DNA of 64,000 nucleotides from CAYTZA01 sp964442365 (GCA_964442365.1 CAYTZA010000001.1:3780-67779), one strand, 5' to 3'; shown: positions 8,834 to 17,358, numbered from the stretch's first letter. Notes: generated by a model not told the origin, from the sequence alone. Program-made: numbers and translations.

Positions 8834-9729
8834 ATTTTTTGTAACAATAAACGTATTTTTGTTTGTATCTTTTTAAAGAGAGAAGTTTTATATACTTTAA
8901 CAAACAAATATCTATCTGCTTCAGAAGATTCTTTTATCTCTTTTGGATGAATAATATATTCTAAACTATTTGTTGGTCTTTCTAGGGACGCATCTTTTGT
9001 CTTAGTATGAGTAGAGTCTTTTCCGAAACCTATGTTACTAACTAAGTTCATATTTGGAGTAATTGATAGGGAGTTATTTTGCCATATAGAAAAGAGCCAT
9101 TTTGCATCCCAAAATGTATACTTGCCACTTTTTAATTGGGTGTAAAATTTAGACCAATATTTATGTTCATCTCCGTGTGTAGTTTTTATAGAGGGGGCAT
9201 TTTTTAGTGTATGGTCATATTTTTTCCAAGCACGTTTCCATGTAGCCCAACCCCATGTATTTGGATATCTTGAAAAATAGTAGCTACCATTACCGCGAAT
9301 ATTTCCATCTTGGAAATTGTTTCCAGAAATCATCATAATTTTTTCATTGGAAGAGTATTTTTCTAGTAGTTCTTGGCAGAAATAAAAGAAATCTTTATGT
9401 GGAATGCAATCATCTTCAAAAATAATACCATTTTCAACTTGTTCAAAAAACCAAGTTATAGCTGAGGGAACACGTTCATCGCAACCGATATTGTGATCAA
9501 GAAAATCAGTGTGTATTTCACATGGCCAATCAATATCTTTAATCACTGACCGAGTCTCTTCGCATAAATTATCTTCGCCAGCCTTATAAGAACGCGGTCC
9601 ATCTGCAGCAATAAAAAGTTTAGTAGGTTTTATTTCTCGTATTTTGGCAAATAGAGTACGTGCTTTATCCGGACGATTAAATATTATGAGAAGGATTGGA
9701 GTGGTAAATTGAGTGTTATTTATTTTCAT
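8830..9729 (-). CDS. GT-A type sugar transferase, HlpA/GNT-I-like
   Basis: 299 residues. TPILLIIFNRPDKA at the start, LFIAADGPR, and FEDDCIPHKDFFYFCQELL (a DxD-like metal site) match a group often annotated as 'hemolytic protein HlpA-like' or family 2-like nucleotide-diphospho-sugar transferases. NTWGWATWKRAWKKYD is another conserved block of this group. No membrane helices are seen. The start overlaps the stop of the preceding 612-residue gene by 14 bases, so the operon is tightly coupled. A role in building the surface polysaccharide is inferred from the cluster. Confidence 0.8.
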   Translation of the reverse strand: MKINNTQFTTPILLIIFNRPDKARTLFAKIREIKPTKLFIAADGPRSYKAGEDNLCEETRSVIKDIDWPCEIHTDFLDHNIGCDERVPSAITWFFEQVENGIIFEDDCIPHKDFFYFCQELLEKYSSNEKIMMISGNNFQDGNIRGNGSYYFSRYPNTWGWATWKRAWKKYDHTLKNAPSIKTTHGDEHKYWSKFYTQLKSGKYTFWDAKWLFSIWQNNSLSITPNMNLVSNIGFGKDSTHTKTKDASLERPTNSLEYIIHPKEIKESSEADRYLFVKVYKTSLFKKIQTKIRLLLQKI

Positions 9730-11554
9730 ATTCTTGAAATGATACGGTTGTATAGTATTTATTATATTTTTTTACAAGATTATCAAATGAAATAAATTCT
9801 TTTTTGTTTAAATTTATATTGTAAAATGGTTCGTGTATTATATATTTCGAGTATCTTTTTGCCAGCCAATTACTGTAAGTTTCAAACTCAGAAAAACAAG
9901 AGTTTTTATCGGTGTCTATTTTTTTAATAATAATTTCAAACCATGGATTTTTGGTATCTTTGTGTGTATTTTCTATTTCCTTTTTCATTTCATTTAAAAG
10001 ACTTTTATTAAAAATCATCATATGACATACAGAAGAAAAATAATTTGGATTTTTGTATTTAAAGATTTTTGTAAAAGTATCATAATAATCTTTATTCCAT
10101 TCTATGCTTTGTCTTATAATAAATTTATTTTCTCTTATAAAATCTTGGGGAGAGATAAAAATAGTATCATCGTCTAGTGTTATGTACGAATCAGTTGTTA
10201 CAAATGAATCTGCTCCAAGTTTAAGTAATTGTTGAAAAATCCAATTACTACGATTCCATGAATTGAATTTTTCTTTTAGGTTTTGTTTCGTATAAGGTGT
10301 AACCGTATCCTCATCTATAAAAATACAGTTATTTTTTTTACAAAAAGCGATATTCTTATCATTTTTGGGACATATTAAAAATATTTTATTTATTTTATGT
10401 TTAATAAACTTTGTAGAGTCTATTACATTTTTTGTAATAATTTCATCTTTTAAGATCGTTGGTATTACTATGTCTATGTAATTATTATCCTTTGTCCCAT
10501 CTTTTAAAAAAGCTATTTTTAGTTTACTTTTTATTTTTATCTTTATTAAATAATATAATAAAATTATATTGTAGTCTCTGTTTTGAACTATGCTTTTATA
10601 TATTTTAAGTTTGTTTTTTGTTCTGTAGTAGATACCAACTAAACTATTTCTTTTAATTATTTTTTGTGGATGTACGCTCAGAGGGACACTTTTTCTGTCT
10701 ATATTTTGTTCAATAAGTTCCGTTGTATTTGTAACAAAAACTTGTGATATTTTTTTTATTTCATCAAATAAGTTTTGATTATGTTTACAGCCTTCGATAA
10801 TTAATCTCTGTACTTCTGGAGTAAATAGAAAAATAAATTCATCTAGAATTATTTGCCAATTTCTATTTATTTTCCCATCGTTGTATTCGCGCACATAATA
10901 TGATGGTGTGCTAGTAATACGATGTAGATAATTGGTATTTGGACATGTATATGCAATCAATCCATGACAAAGGAAGCGCCATGCAAATCCTTGAGTATCA
11001 AAACCGTGTTCGATGGGATAACCACCTGCTATCTTGAAAGCTTTTTTGGTAAACATGAATACAGAATAAAGAGGGCAATACTGATTATTTTTTTCAAGGA
11101 GACTTTCAAATGGTATTTTTTCTCCAACAAAACTAAATGTGTCGATTCTTTGGATGTTATTGATATTGTTTTCTAAAAATTTTGTCGAATGATGCAAGCC
11201 CACTCCATCACAGTTTTTATCCATAAGCATGGTGAGCATAGGAGCTAGAGTGTTTGGTGGTAACATGTCGTCACTATCTAAACAAAAGATTACTTCAGAT
11301 TTTGAATACTCTACAGCTTTATTTCTTGTATAACCACCACCTTTATTTTCTTGATTAAAATATGCGGATATATTTTTGTATTTTTTAAGAATATTGTCGA
11401 TAACCTCTTTTGTATTGTCTGTAGAACAATCTTCAACTAAAACAATTTCAAAATTATCTAATCCTTGTGCGTAACAAGAAGCAACCGCTTCTTCGAGTGT
11501 TTTTTCGCAATTGTAGCAGGGGATTATGATGGATAATTTTAGGTTTGTGGTCAT
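9716..11554 (-). CDS. Two-domain protein: GT2 glycosyltransferase plus DUF6492-like domain
   Basis: 612 residues. The first ~220 form a GT2 domain (LSIIIPCYNCEKTLEEA, EDCSTDNTKE, LDSDDMLPP, GGYPIEHGFDTQGFAWRFL). After a lysine- and asparagine-rich linker a second domain begins at YIDIVIPTILKD and contains NWIFQQLLKLGAD and TLDDDTIFISPQDF, which resembles the DUF6492 glycosyltransferase-like group. Each domain has its own acidic metal-site motif, so the protein may add two sugars. Base composition is strikingly AT-rich, with long A/T runs and many Ile, Lys and Asn codons compared with neighbours, which suggests recent horizontal origin. It lies directly after the flippase gene. Confidence 0.82.
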   Translation of the reverse strand: MTTNLKLSIIIPCYNCEKTLEEAVASCYAQGLDNFEIVLVEDCSTDNTKEVIDNILKKYKNISAYFNQENKGGGYTRNKAVEYSKSEVIFCLDSDDMLPPNTLAPMLTMLMDKNCDGVGLHHSTKFLENNINNIQRIDTFSFVGEKIPFESLLEKNNQYCPLYSVFMFTKKAFKIAGGYPIEHGFDTQGFAWRFLCHGLIAYTCPNTNYLHRITSTPSYYVREYNDGKINRNWQIILDEFIFLFTPEVQRLIIEGCKHNQNLFDEIKKISQVFVTNTTELIEQNIDRKSVPLSVHPQKIIKRNSLVGIYYRTKNKLKIYKSIVQNRDYNIILLYYLIKIKIKSKLKIAFLKDGTKDNNYIDIVIPTILKDEIITKNVIDSTKFIKHKINKIFLICPKNDKNIAFCKKNNCIFIDEDTVTPYTKQNLKEKFNSWNRSNWIFQQLLKLGADSFVTTDSYITLDDDTIFISPQDFIRENKFIIRQSIEWNKDYYDTFTKIFKYKNPNYFSSVCHMMIFNKSLLNEMKKEIENTHKDTKNPWFEIIIKKIDTDKNSCFSEFETYSNWLAKRYSKYIIHEPFYNINLNKKEFISFDNLVKKYNKYYTTVSFQEYENK

Positions 11555-11570
11555 ATACCTTTTGTGATTT

Positions 11571-13103
11571 TCATATTCGACGCACTTTCTTTATAAGAAT
11601 TTGAAAAAAACGTTCAAAATCATTCCAATCTTCTGTTTCAAAAAAACCACATAGTTTATACAAAACAATAAATATACAAAAAGAAGTAAAACCAACAAGT
11701 AATAGGGTAAACATGTTTGAAATAAGATGTGCTAATACAAATGTATTTAGTATATACAAAATACCTCCTATAAGAATTATTTTAAGCCATGTATGTGTAT
11801 GGTGTTTGTGCCTTACTCCTAGTGCAAATATATGTTTCTCTGTATAGAAAAAGGCATATGCTATGGGTCCCAGAGAAAGAAGATACGCCCATGCCGCACC
11901 CATAATACCCCAGTGAGGAATAAGTATTACAAGTAAGATGGTATTAAGAACTGCGGTACATATTGACATGATTGAAAGTACGCGCAGTTTTCCCATGCCA
12001 AGTAAAAATTGAGACAAAACTCCAGAAAGTGCTAAGAAAAAATTAGTAAAGGCAAGAATTATAAGAATATTAGACGCTGTATCTGCAAAATCTTTGTTGA
12101 GCCAATACAAAAGAATTTGATAAGAAAATGATACAACCAATACTGTCAGAACAGCGGCCATGATCGTAATAAGACGAAGGGAGCGTATGTAGAGTCTCTG
12201 TGTCTGTTCTCGATTTCCGGATCCTTCAAAATGCGCTGTCATAGGGAAAACAATATTAGTAAGACTGTTAGATATTGCTGGTATACGATTTGAGGCATTG
12301 CCGGGGAGACTATAGTACGTAAGGTTTGTAGGTCCTACATAAAAAGGAATAATAAGTCTATCAAGATAAGTAAGTGATGATGTAGCGAGATTGTTTAGAA
12401 AAGTGACTAGACCAAAACTGTAACATTTTTTGATTTCTTCTTTATCAAAAATAAATCTAAAACTAATATCAGGCATTAGTTTTTTGGCTATACGTATACC
12501 TATCACCATGGATATCAGCATAAAAATAAATTGAATAACAAAAAGATCTGTAACTGAGTAGTCATTTATCACCGCAATTACTGTGGTTATGTTTGTGGCA
12601 GTTAGTATGCATATGCCAACTTTTGTTGTGATATCAAATCTCTGTATAGCTGGTGGAATAATCGTATAGACTGAAGAAATAGCATTAATAAAGAATATAC
12701 CCCCAGCAAGTATGATGGCTGTTTTATATTCTAAATAATCAATAAAAAAATTTGGAAATATGTATATACCAAGTTCCATGGAGCCAATAACTCCAATTAA
12801 TCCAATCACACCCATAATCAAAAAAATAGTTTGTGTTGAACCTATGAGATTTTGTAGTTTTTGTCTGTTATTTTGAGAATTATATTCAGCAATATATTTT
12901 GTAACCGCAGTCGAAACACCAAGGTCTAATAAACCAAGAAGACTAACGATTGTTGTTATGAACACATATATACCAAATTCTTTAGTTCCAAGAGAGAATA
13001 CAATAATAGGTGTAAAGAAAAGCGAGAATATGAGTGGCCATATGAAGCCTATAATGCTGTACGAAGCGTTACGGAGGGCCTTTAGTGAATTACTCTGTTC
13101 CAC
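11571..13103 (-). CDS. Wzx-type oligosaccharide flippase
   Basis: 510 residues, almost all in alternating hydrophobic helices (about 14), with the MOP/PST-family start SYSIIGFIWPLIFSLFFTPIIVFSLGTKEFGIYVF and the conserved DLGVSTAVTKYIAEY region. Such proteins move undecaprenyl-linked sugar units across the membrane. Translation starts at a GTG, since no ATG precedes MEQSNSL. It is the first gene of the minus-strand polysaccharide operon. Only 27 bases separate its start from the divergent ligase-like gene at 13131, so two promoters must overlap there. Substrate is unknown. Confidence 0.88.
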   Translation of the reverse strand: MEQSNSLKALRNASYSIIGFIWPLIFSLFFTPIIVFSLGTKEFGIYVFITTIVSLLGLLDLGVSTAVTKYIAEYNSQNNRQKLQNLIGSTQTIFLIMGVIGLIGVIGSMELGIYIFPNFFIDYLEYKTAIILAGGIFFINAISSVYTIIPPAIQRFDITTKVGICILTATNITTVIAVINDYSVTDLFVIQFIFMLISMVIGIRIAKKLMPDISFRFIFDKEEIKKCYSFGLVTFLNNLATSSLTYLDRLIIPFYVGPTNLTYYSLPGNASNRIPAISNSLTNIVFPMTAHFEGSGNREQTQRLYIRSLRLITIMAAVLTVLVVSFSYQILLYWLNKDFADTASNILIILAFTNFFLALSGVLSQFLLGMGKLRVLSIMSICTAVLNTILLVILIPHWGIMGAAWAYLLSLGPIAYAFFYTEKHIFALGVRHKHHTHTWLKIILIGGILYILNTFVLAHLISNMFTLLLVGFTSFCIFIVLYKLCGFFETEDWNDFERFFQILIKKVRRI

Positions 13104-13130
13104 AAAATATATGTTAGCATATAAAGGCTT
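13104..13130. promoter_or_regulatory. 27-bp divergent promoter region
   Basis: This is the only non-coding DNA between the divergent flippase and ligase-like genes. It contains A/T-rich -10-like hexamers on both strands: TATGCT on the minus strand at 13116-13121, and TAGCAT/CATATA on the plus strand at about 13115-13123. If both genes are transcribed from here, the -10 boxes must overlap, the mRNAs would be nearly leaderless, and the -35 regions would lie inside the opposite coding sequence. Confidence 0.45.
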
Positions 13131-15356
13131 ATGAAAAAAAATACCCTAATAATACAAATTATCACAGTAGCGCTTTTTTCAGTATTGTTTGTACCACTTA
13201 TTGTATCTAATAGTCTATTTTTTCCTTTTATCACAGGAAAAGGATTCTTTTTTAGAACAATAGTACTTATTGTTTGTGCTTTATATGTATGGCTTGTAAT
13301 AAACGATCGTGCATATCTTCCTAAAAAGTCTTTTATACTTTGGGCAATTGTCGCCTTTTTGGCACTGATGGGTCTATCAACTTTTTTAAGTGAGAATCCT
13401 TATAAAAGTTTCTGGAGTAACTTTGAGCGTATGGAGGGATATATTACGCTTTTGTGTCTTTTTGCGTATTTTATAGTTGCAAGTACAGTTTTTAATACTC
13501 ATAAACTGTGGCTATGGTTTTTCAATTCGTCACTTATCGTGAGTGTAGTTGTTGGAATACGGGGTTTGGCCGATTTATCAAAAGGAGTAGACCGAGTATT
13601 TGGTTCCCTTGGTAATTCATCGTATCTTGCGGTGTATGCTCTTATCCATGTTTTTCTAGCTATCTTTTTTCTCATTCGTACTCTTGAGCAGAGTAAAAAA
13701 CATGCGACACCTGCTTTTGAAAAAATATTGTGGTATGGATTTTTGATTGTTGGTAATAGTGTAGTGTTGTATTTTACTGGTACACGAGGAGCTCTTCTTG
13801 GATTGTTTGGCGGTGGCATGGTACTTGCCATAATACTGGCTTTATTTGAGAGACAAAAAACATATTTACGTGTACTTGGGGGTGTTGGTATTGGACTTGC
13901 TGTTGTGATAATCGTGACACTTGGTTTGCTTCGAGGTACAGAGTTTGCTCAGTCTAGTCCTCTTATCGGACGTTACAGTAATCTTGTTACTTTTGATGTG
14001 AAGGGTGTTTTTGAAAGTCAGGGATACAGTAGAACACTTTTATGGCCTATGGCTTGGGAAGGTATTAAAGAGCGACCGCTGTTTGGTTGGGGTCAAGAAA
14101 GTTTTAATTACGTATTTGCAAAATACTATAATCCAAATATGTATGGTCAGGAGCAGTGGTTTGATCGTGCTCACAATGTGTTTCTTGATTGGCTTATAGC
14201 AGGAGGAGTATTCGGTTTATTGTCCTATTTGTCTCTATTTGTAGTATTCCTCTGGTATCTCACAATTGCACCAGCAACACTACTTAGTCGTGCTGAGAAA
14301 GCGGTACTGGCTAGTCTTGTGGTTGCATATTCTATACACAATTTATTCGTATTCGATCATTTGGTGAGTTATGTATTTTTCTTCTCTTTGCTTGCATACA
14401 TGCAGTATATCTACAGTACATCTACAGACAGATCTGATACAGGAATTCCTTTGATAAGGAATCGAAATACTGGGTATGTTTTAGGAACAGTTTCAAGTGT
14501 TCTTTTTGTGGGTCTTTTGTGGTTAGTGGTAGTGCGTCCCTTGCAAGCAAATACAACACTTATATCTGCTTTCATATATCAAGCCGAATATGCAGAAGGA
14601 AATGTTGGACGTAAAGGTGAAACACAAACTTTAAGAGATATGCTCGATGCGTATAAAAAAGCTTTGAGTTATAACACTTTTGGTACGACTGAGATTCGTG
14701 AACAACTTGTTACTTCAGGCCAAAATGCATTACGTGCTGATCCTACTTTGGCAAACGAAACAGTTATGCTTGTAGCAAGCGAAATGACAAAACAAGTTCA
14801 AAATAATCTCAACGATCCAAGGTATCATTTCTTTTTGAGTACATTTTTATCAGGTATTCGTATGTACCCAGAAGCTTTACAAGGGGCAGAAGCTGCAGAG
14901 AAACTTTCTCCGTCTAAACAATCTTTTAAGTTTGTAAAAGGAGAGATTCTTATTAATCAAAAGAAATATTCAGAAGCATTTGAAGTGTTTAAACAGGCAT
15001 ATGATTTAGCCCCTGAATATGAACAAGCAAGAGCTTTGTATCTAATCTCAGCTGTTTATGCTGGCAAACAAAAAGAAATTAACGACATATTGGTACAATA
15101 TCCGTCAGTGATTGCAGACGTTAGAGTAATTAAAGCTTTTATCACCACAGGAAACATATCGAAAGGGGTCGATCTTTTAGAGAAATATTCTATCCAAAAT
15201 CCTACGGATACAAATAGTAAAATTCTACTTGCTGCAGGGTATTTAGAAATGGGTAATAAAACGAAGGCTCTGAATATACTCTCTGGTGCTGGCACTCAAG
15301 CTGCGCAATATATTCAGGCAATTAACAGTGGTACTAGGTCATTGTTTAGTCAGTAG
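13131..15356 (+). CDS. O-antigen ligase/polymerase (Wzy_C) family membrane protein with C-terminal repeats
   Basis: 741 residues. The first ~460 hold about ten or more membrane helices and the Wzy_C-type loop: FTGTRGALLG, then RPLFGWGQESFNYVFAKYY and WFDRAHNVFLDWL. The Arg and His in this periplasmic loop are the functionally important residues known in WaaL/Wzy proteins. The last ~280 residues are soluble and contain TPR-like helical repeats (for example YPEALQGAEAAEKLSP and YSEAFEVFKQAYDLAPEYEQA). It probably polymerises or attaches the surface glycan exported by the adjacent flippase. Ligase and polymerase cannot be told apart from sequence. A second protein with the same plan lies at 29112-31463. 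Confidence 0.85.
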   Translation: MKKNTLIIQIITVALFSVLFVPLIVSNSLFFPFITGKGFFFRTIVLIVCALYVWLVINDRAYLPKKSFILWAIVAFLALMGLSTFLSENPYKSFWSNFERMEGYITLLCLFAYFIVASTVFNTHKLWLWFFNSSLIVSVVVGIRGLADLSKGVDRVFGSLGNSSYLAVYALIHVFLAIFFLIRTLEQSKKHATPAFEKILWYGFLIVGNSVVLYFTGTRGALLGLFGGGMVLAIILALFERQKTYLRVLGGVGIGLAVVIIVTLGLLRGTEFAQSSPLIGRYSNLVTFDVKGVFESQGYSRTLLWPMAWEGIKERPLFGWGQESFNYVFAKYYNPNMYGQEQWFDRAHNVFLDWLIAGGVFGLLSYLSLFVVFLWYLTIAPATLLSRAEKAVLASLVVAYSIHNLFVFDHLVSYVFFFSLLAYMQYIYSTSTDRSDTGIPLIRNRNTGYVLGTVSSVLFVGLLWLVVVRPLQANTTLISAFIYQAEYAEGNVGRKGETQTLRDMLDAYKKALSYNTFGTTEIREQLVTSGQNALRADPTLANETVMLVASEMTKQVQNNLNDPRYHFFLSTFLSGIRMYPEALQGAEAAEKLSPSKQSFKFVKGEILINQKKYSEAFEVFKQAYDLAPEYEQARALYLISAVYAGKQKEINDILVQYPSVIADVRVIKAFITTGNISKGVDLLEKYSIQNPTDTNSKILLAAGYLEMGNKTKALNILSGAGTQAAQYIQAINSGTRSLFSQ

Positions 15357-15359
15357 TAC

Positions 15360-15389
15360 TTGATTAGAATTTTATCATTGTGATATAAT
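15360..15389 (+). promoter_or_regulatory. Strong sigma-70-like promoter P1 of the murB leader region
   Basis: -35 TTGATT (15360-15365), an 18-base spacer and a perfect -10 TATAAT (15384-15389). The expected start is near 15396, exactly where the 5' strand of an 8-bp helix begins. It lies just after the stop of the ligase-like gene. Confidence 0.7.
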
Positions 15390-15395
15390 AGTAAG

Positions 15396-15602
15396 GTGAG
15401 TGCTTTCAGAAGTGTTAGCACTGGCAAACAAATGTAACACATAGCTCTCGCAAGAGAGCTTTTGTGTTGTTCGGGTGACAAAATAATCACTTACGGGTTA
15501 TAATAAAAATCTGGTGTTTCTAGCACCGGTCGCCGGTCGCACTCACATTACATTTGTTTAAGGAGCTAGCCCCGACGACCGATACTGGACGCACTTTTTT
15601 TG
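15396..15602 (+). ncRNA. Candidate structured RNA or cis-regulatory leader upstream of murB
   Basis: About 207 nt between promoter P1 and a run of seven T (15595-15601). Helices read by eye: a closing stem of 15399-15403 with 15591-15595 plus 15406-15409 with 15585-15588; a hairpin 15411-15422; a perfect 12-bp helix 15426-15437 with 15548-15559; a 7-bp hairpin with GCAA tetraloop 15443-15460; small hairpins 15475-15490 and 15511-15529; and a 6-bp pairing 15534-15539 with 15576-15581 that makes a pseudoknot across the 12-bp helix. An alternative 8-bp helix, 15396-15403 with 15539-15546, excludes the closing stem, so two states are possible. It matches no RNA I recognise: tmRNA tag and tRNA-like ends, SRP GGAA loop and RNase P motifs are absent. 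It could be a small RNA or an attenuator for murB. Confidence 0.55.
15475..15504 (+). promoter_or_regulatory. Internal promoter P2 upstream of murB
   Basis: -35-like GTGACA (15475-15480, one base off TTGACA), an 18-base spacer and a perfect TATAAT (15499-15504). Transcription would start near 15511, at the base of the 15511-15529 hairpin, and give murB a leader of about 95 nt. It may be the true murB promoter if P1 transcripts stop at the T-run. Confidence 0.5.
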
Positions 15603-15605
15603 TAT

Positions 15606-16625
15606 ATGAGAATTGAGCACGACATACCACTTGGTCCACTCACCACTTTTAAGATTGGTGGCAATGCTCGTTTATATACCCGTGTTTCAACGCTTGATGA
15701 TTTAAAAGCTGCTGTTGGTTATGCTCATGCCCTAGATATTCCTATTTTTATACTTGGCGGTGGTTCAAATGTACTTATTTCAGATAAAGGTTTTTCCGGT
15801 TTAGTAATACAACCTGTATTTACTGGTATTAGTTGTGACAGTATTGTTGATCGAGGTGAGTGTGTTGCGCATGCTGGTGATATTTGGGACGATGTTGTTA
15901 AAGCGAGTGTTCAATATGGTTTATCCGGATTAGAGAATCTGTCTTTAATACCAGGAACACTTGGTGGGGCTGTAGTTCAAAATATTGGTGCTTACGGGAC
16001 TGAACTTGAACGTGTTTTTGTTTGGGCTGACGTATTTGATATGCGAACAGGAGAAATTATACGTTTACATAAAATAGATTGTGATTTTGGTTATCGTTCG
16101 AGTATTTTTAAAACTCCAGAAGGAAGAAATTATATTGTTATCAAAGCAGCGTTTAAATTGATAAAAAATATTCCTCCCGATATTTCATATAAAGATTTAC
16201 AGATATATTTTACTGAACAAAAGAACTCGCATCCAGGTATTCAAGGAGTCCGTGATGCTGTGATTGCTATTCGCACCGAGAAATTACCAGATCTTTCTCG
16301 TTTGGGTAGTGCTGGATCTTTTTTTAAAAATCCTGTTATAGAAAAAGTTCACGCTGATCAGTTGTCAAAAAAATATCCAAACATGCCAGTATTTCCAATT
16401 TCTGATGAAATGGTAAAAGTTTCTGCTGCATGGATTATCGATAATATTTGTAAATTAAGAGGTTATCGCGAAGGTGATGCTGGTATTTCTCCAGTGCAAG
16501 CTTTAGTGCTTGTAAACTATGGAAAGGCTACAGCAAGTGATATTTCTTCTTTGGCAAAAAAAATTATTGAAGCAGTATACTCGGCTACATCTATACGTTT
16601 AGAACCAGAAGTGGAAAGTGTTTGA
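15606..16625 (+). CDS. murB: UDP-N-acetylenolpyruvoylglucosamine reductase
   Basis: FAD enzyme that reduces enolpyruvyl-UDP-GlcNAc to UDP-MurNAc with NADPH. 339 residues from the ATG at 15606 (MRIEHD); a TTG two codons earlier is less likely. It has TFKIGGNARLY, the FAD-binding LGGGSNVLIS, SLIPGTLGGAVVQNIGAYG, GYRSSIFK, and the catalytic SAGSFFKNP (proton-donor Ser). The C-terminal LEPEVE holds the conserved Glu. It has the type I MurB layout and normal length. There is no Shine-Dalgarno sequence, and the ATG lies 4 bases after the T-run ending the structured leader, so expression may depend on that RNA. Confidence 0.93.
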   Translation: MRIEHDIPLGPLTTFKIGGNARLYTRVSTLDDLKAAVGYAHALDIPIFILGGGSNVLISDKGFSGLVIQPVFTGISCDSIVDRGECVAHAGDIWDDVVKASVQYGLSGLENLSLIPGTLGGAVVQNIGAYGTELERVFVWADVFDMRTGEIIRLHKIDCDFGYRSSIFKTPEGRNYIVIKAAFKLIKNIPPDISYKDLQIYFTEQKNSHPGIQGVRDAVIAIRTEKLPDLSRLGSAGSFFKNPVIEKVHADQLSKKYPNMPVFPISDEMVKVSAAWIIDNICKLRGYREGDAGISPVQALVLVNYGKATASDISSLAKKIIEAVYSATSIRLEPEVESV

Positions 16626-16651
16626 CTAAAACAAGTTTGATGGTCTATAAT
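16622..16651 (+). promoter_or_regulatory. Promoter ahead of a truncated tRNA
   Basis: -35 TTGACT (16622-16627, overlapping the end of murB), an 18-base spacer and a perfect TATAAT (16646-16651). It points into the truncated tRNA and on toward the 3' end of the antitoxin gene on the other strand. Confidence 0.6.
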
Positions 16652-16657
16652 TGTATT

Positions 16658-16701
16658 TGTGGTAAAGCTAGAGAGTGCGGGTTCGATCCCCGTCATGTCC
16701 A
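16658..16701 (+). pseudogene. Truncated tRNA gene (3' part with intact T arm)
   Basis: 16677-16693 forms a perfect T arm (5-bp stem with one G-U, loop TTCGATC). It is followed by a 7-nt acceptor 3' strand CATGTCC and discriminator A at 16701. No matching 5' acceptor strand (GGACATG) and no anticodon arm can be found; upstream only a D-arm-like GTGGTAAAGC remains, next to an intact promoter. This looks like a tRNA gene that lost its 5' half and anticodon arm. It lies between murB and the toxin-antitoxin genes and may mark an old insertion or deletion at a tRNA. Confidence 0.55.
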
Positions 16702-16711
16702 AGGGATTTAT

Positions 16712-16981
16712 TTAACCAAGTTTGATATGGAAGGGGATATCTAGAACAAGAGCTAGTCTTCGTATAAAAGAAAGAGACGGAGTAGTTTGTGCGTTTTCAA
16801 CACGAGAAATAACTGATTGTTTTGTTTTTAATTTTCGAGCAAGTTTTTCTTGGGTGTAGCCCTTTTTGATTCGTGCTTCTATGAGAGCACAAGCGATTTG
16901 GAATTCTAATTCAGATTCAGCATATGCTTTTCTGAAGGCGGGATTCTTCATAAGTTCTTTTTTATGTTCCAAGAAATTCAT
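16712..16981 (-). CDS. XRE-family antitoxin (HigA-like)
   Basis: 89 residues with a helix-turn-helix at about 40-80 (YTQEKLARKLKTKQSVISRVENAQTTPS), as in HigA/XRE antitoxins. The N-terminal part is helical and likely binds the toxin or forms the dimer. It follows the toxin gene after 23 bases, which is the HigBA order (toxin first). The protein probably neutralises the toxin and represses the operon. I do not assign a formal symbol, because RelE-superfamily pairs are hard to name from sequence. Confidence 0.85.
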   Translation of the reverse strand: MNFLEHKKELMKNPAFRKAYAESELEFQIACALIEARIKKGYTQEKLARKLKTKQSVISRVENAQTTPSLSFIRRLALVLDIPFHIKLG

Positions 16982-17004
16982 ATAGTTATATTATCACAAT
17001 TTTG

Positions 17005-17358
17005 TTATATTACAAATTTGTAGTTATTTAGTCTTTTGATTGCTGTATTAATCTCTTGTATCTCGGTTTTTTGGGTTTTCTTTTTGAATATATGAAGAAT
17101 AAGAAATGTTCGTTCTATTTGTGTTACATAAAAAACACGAATATTATCTGATCCAAGTATTCTGATTTCCCATAAAGATGTATTTCTAATTTTTTTAATA
17201 TGCGGCGGACCAAGACGTATTCCGTATTTTTTTAATAATTCTATAGAGCGAATGACTTTTATTTGTGTCTTTTCTTGCAAAGTATTAATAAACTCTTCAA
17301 TTAGTTTGTCTCCTCTTGCAGATTCATAATAAACAATATTCCAAGGTTCTTCATTCAT
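17005..17358 (-). CDS. RelE/HigB-superfamily toxin (Gp49-like)
   Basis: 117 residues. The pattern YESARGDKLIEEFINTL, LLKKYGIRLGPPHIKKIRNTSLWEIRI, NIRVFYVTQIERTFLILHIFKKKTQKT is that of HigB/Gp49-type mRNA interferases. The strand run ending in ILHIFKKKTQ, with Lys residues, matches the usual active-site region. Such toxins cut mRNA in the ribosome. Its gene precedes the antitoxin. On the minus strand a TGTAAT hexamer (17368-17373) lies 9 bases before the ATG, so the transcript is probably leaderless. Divergent from secA with about 105 bases between. Confidence 0.85.
   Translation of the reverse strand: MNEEPWNIVYYESARGDKLIEEFINTLQEKTQIKVIRSIELLKKYGIRLGPPHIKKIRNTSLWEIRILGSDNIRVFYVTQIERTFLILHIFKKKTQKTEIQEINTAIKRLNNYKFVI

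Noticed and set aside
15396..15602. tmRNA, SRP RNA or 6S RNA identity for the structured spacer.
   Set aside because: No tRNA-like ends or tag-coding frame (tmRNA), no GGAA-type SRP loop, and it is not a single long rod with a central bubble (6S). The class is left open.
16517..16702. Minus-strand open frame beginning MDMTGIEPA.
   Set aside because: GIEPA comes from translating the antisense of a tRNA T arm; the frame overlaps murB and the tRNA remnant. Not a gene.
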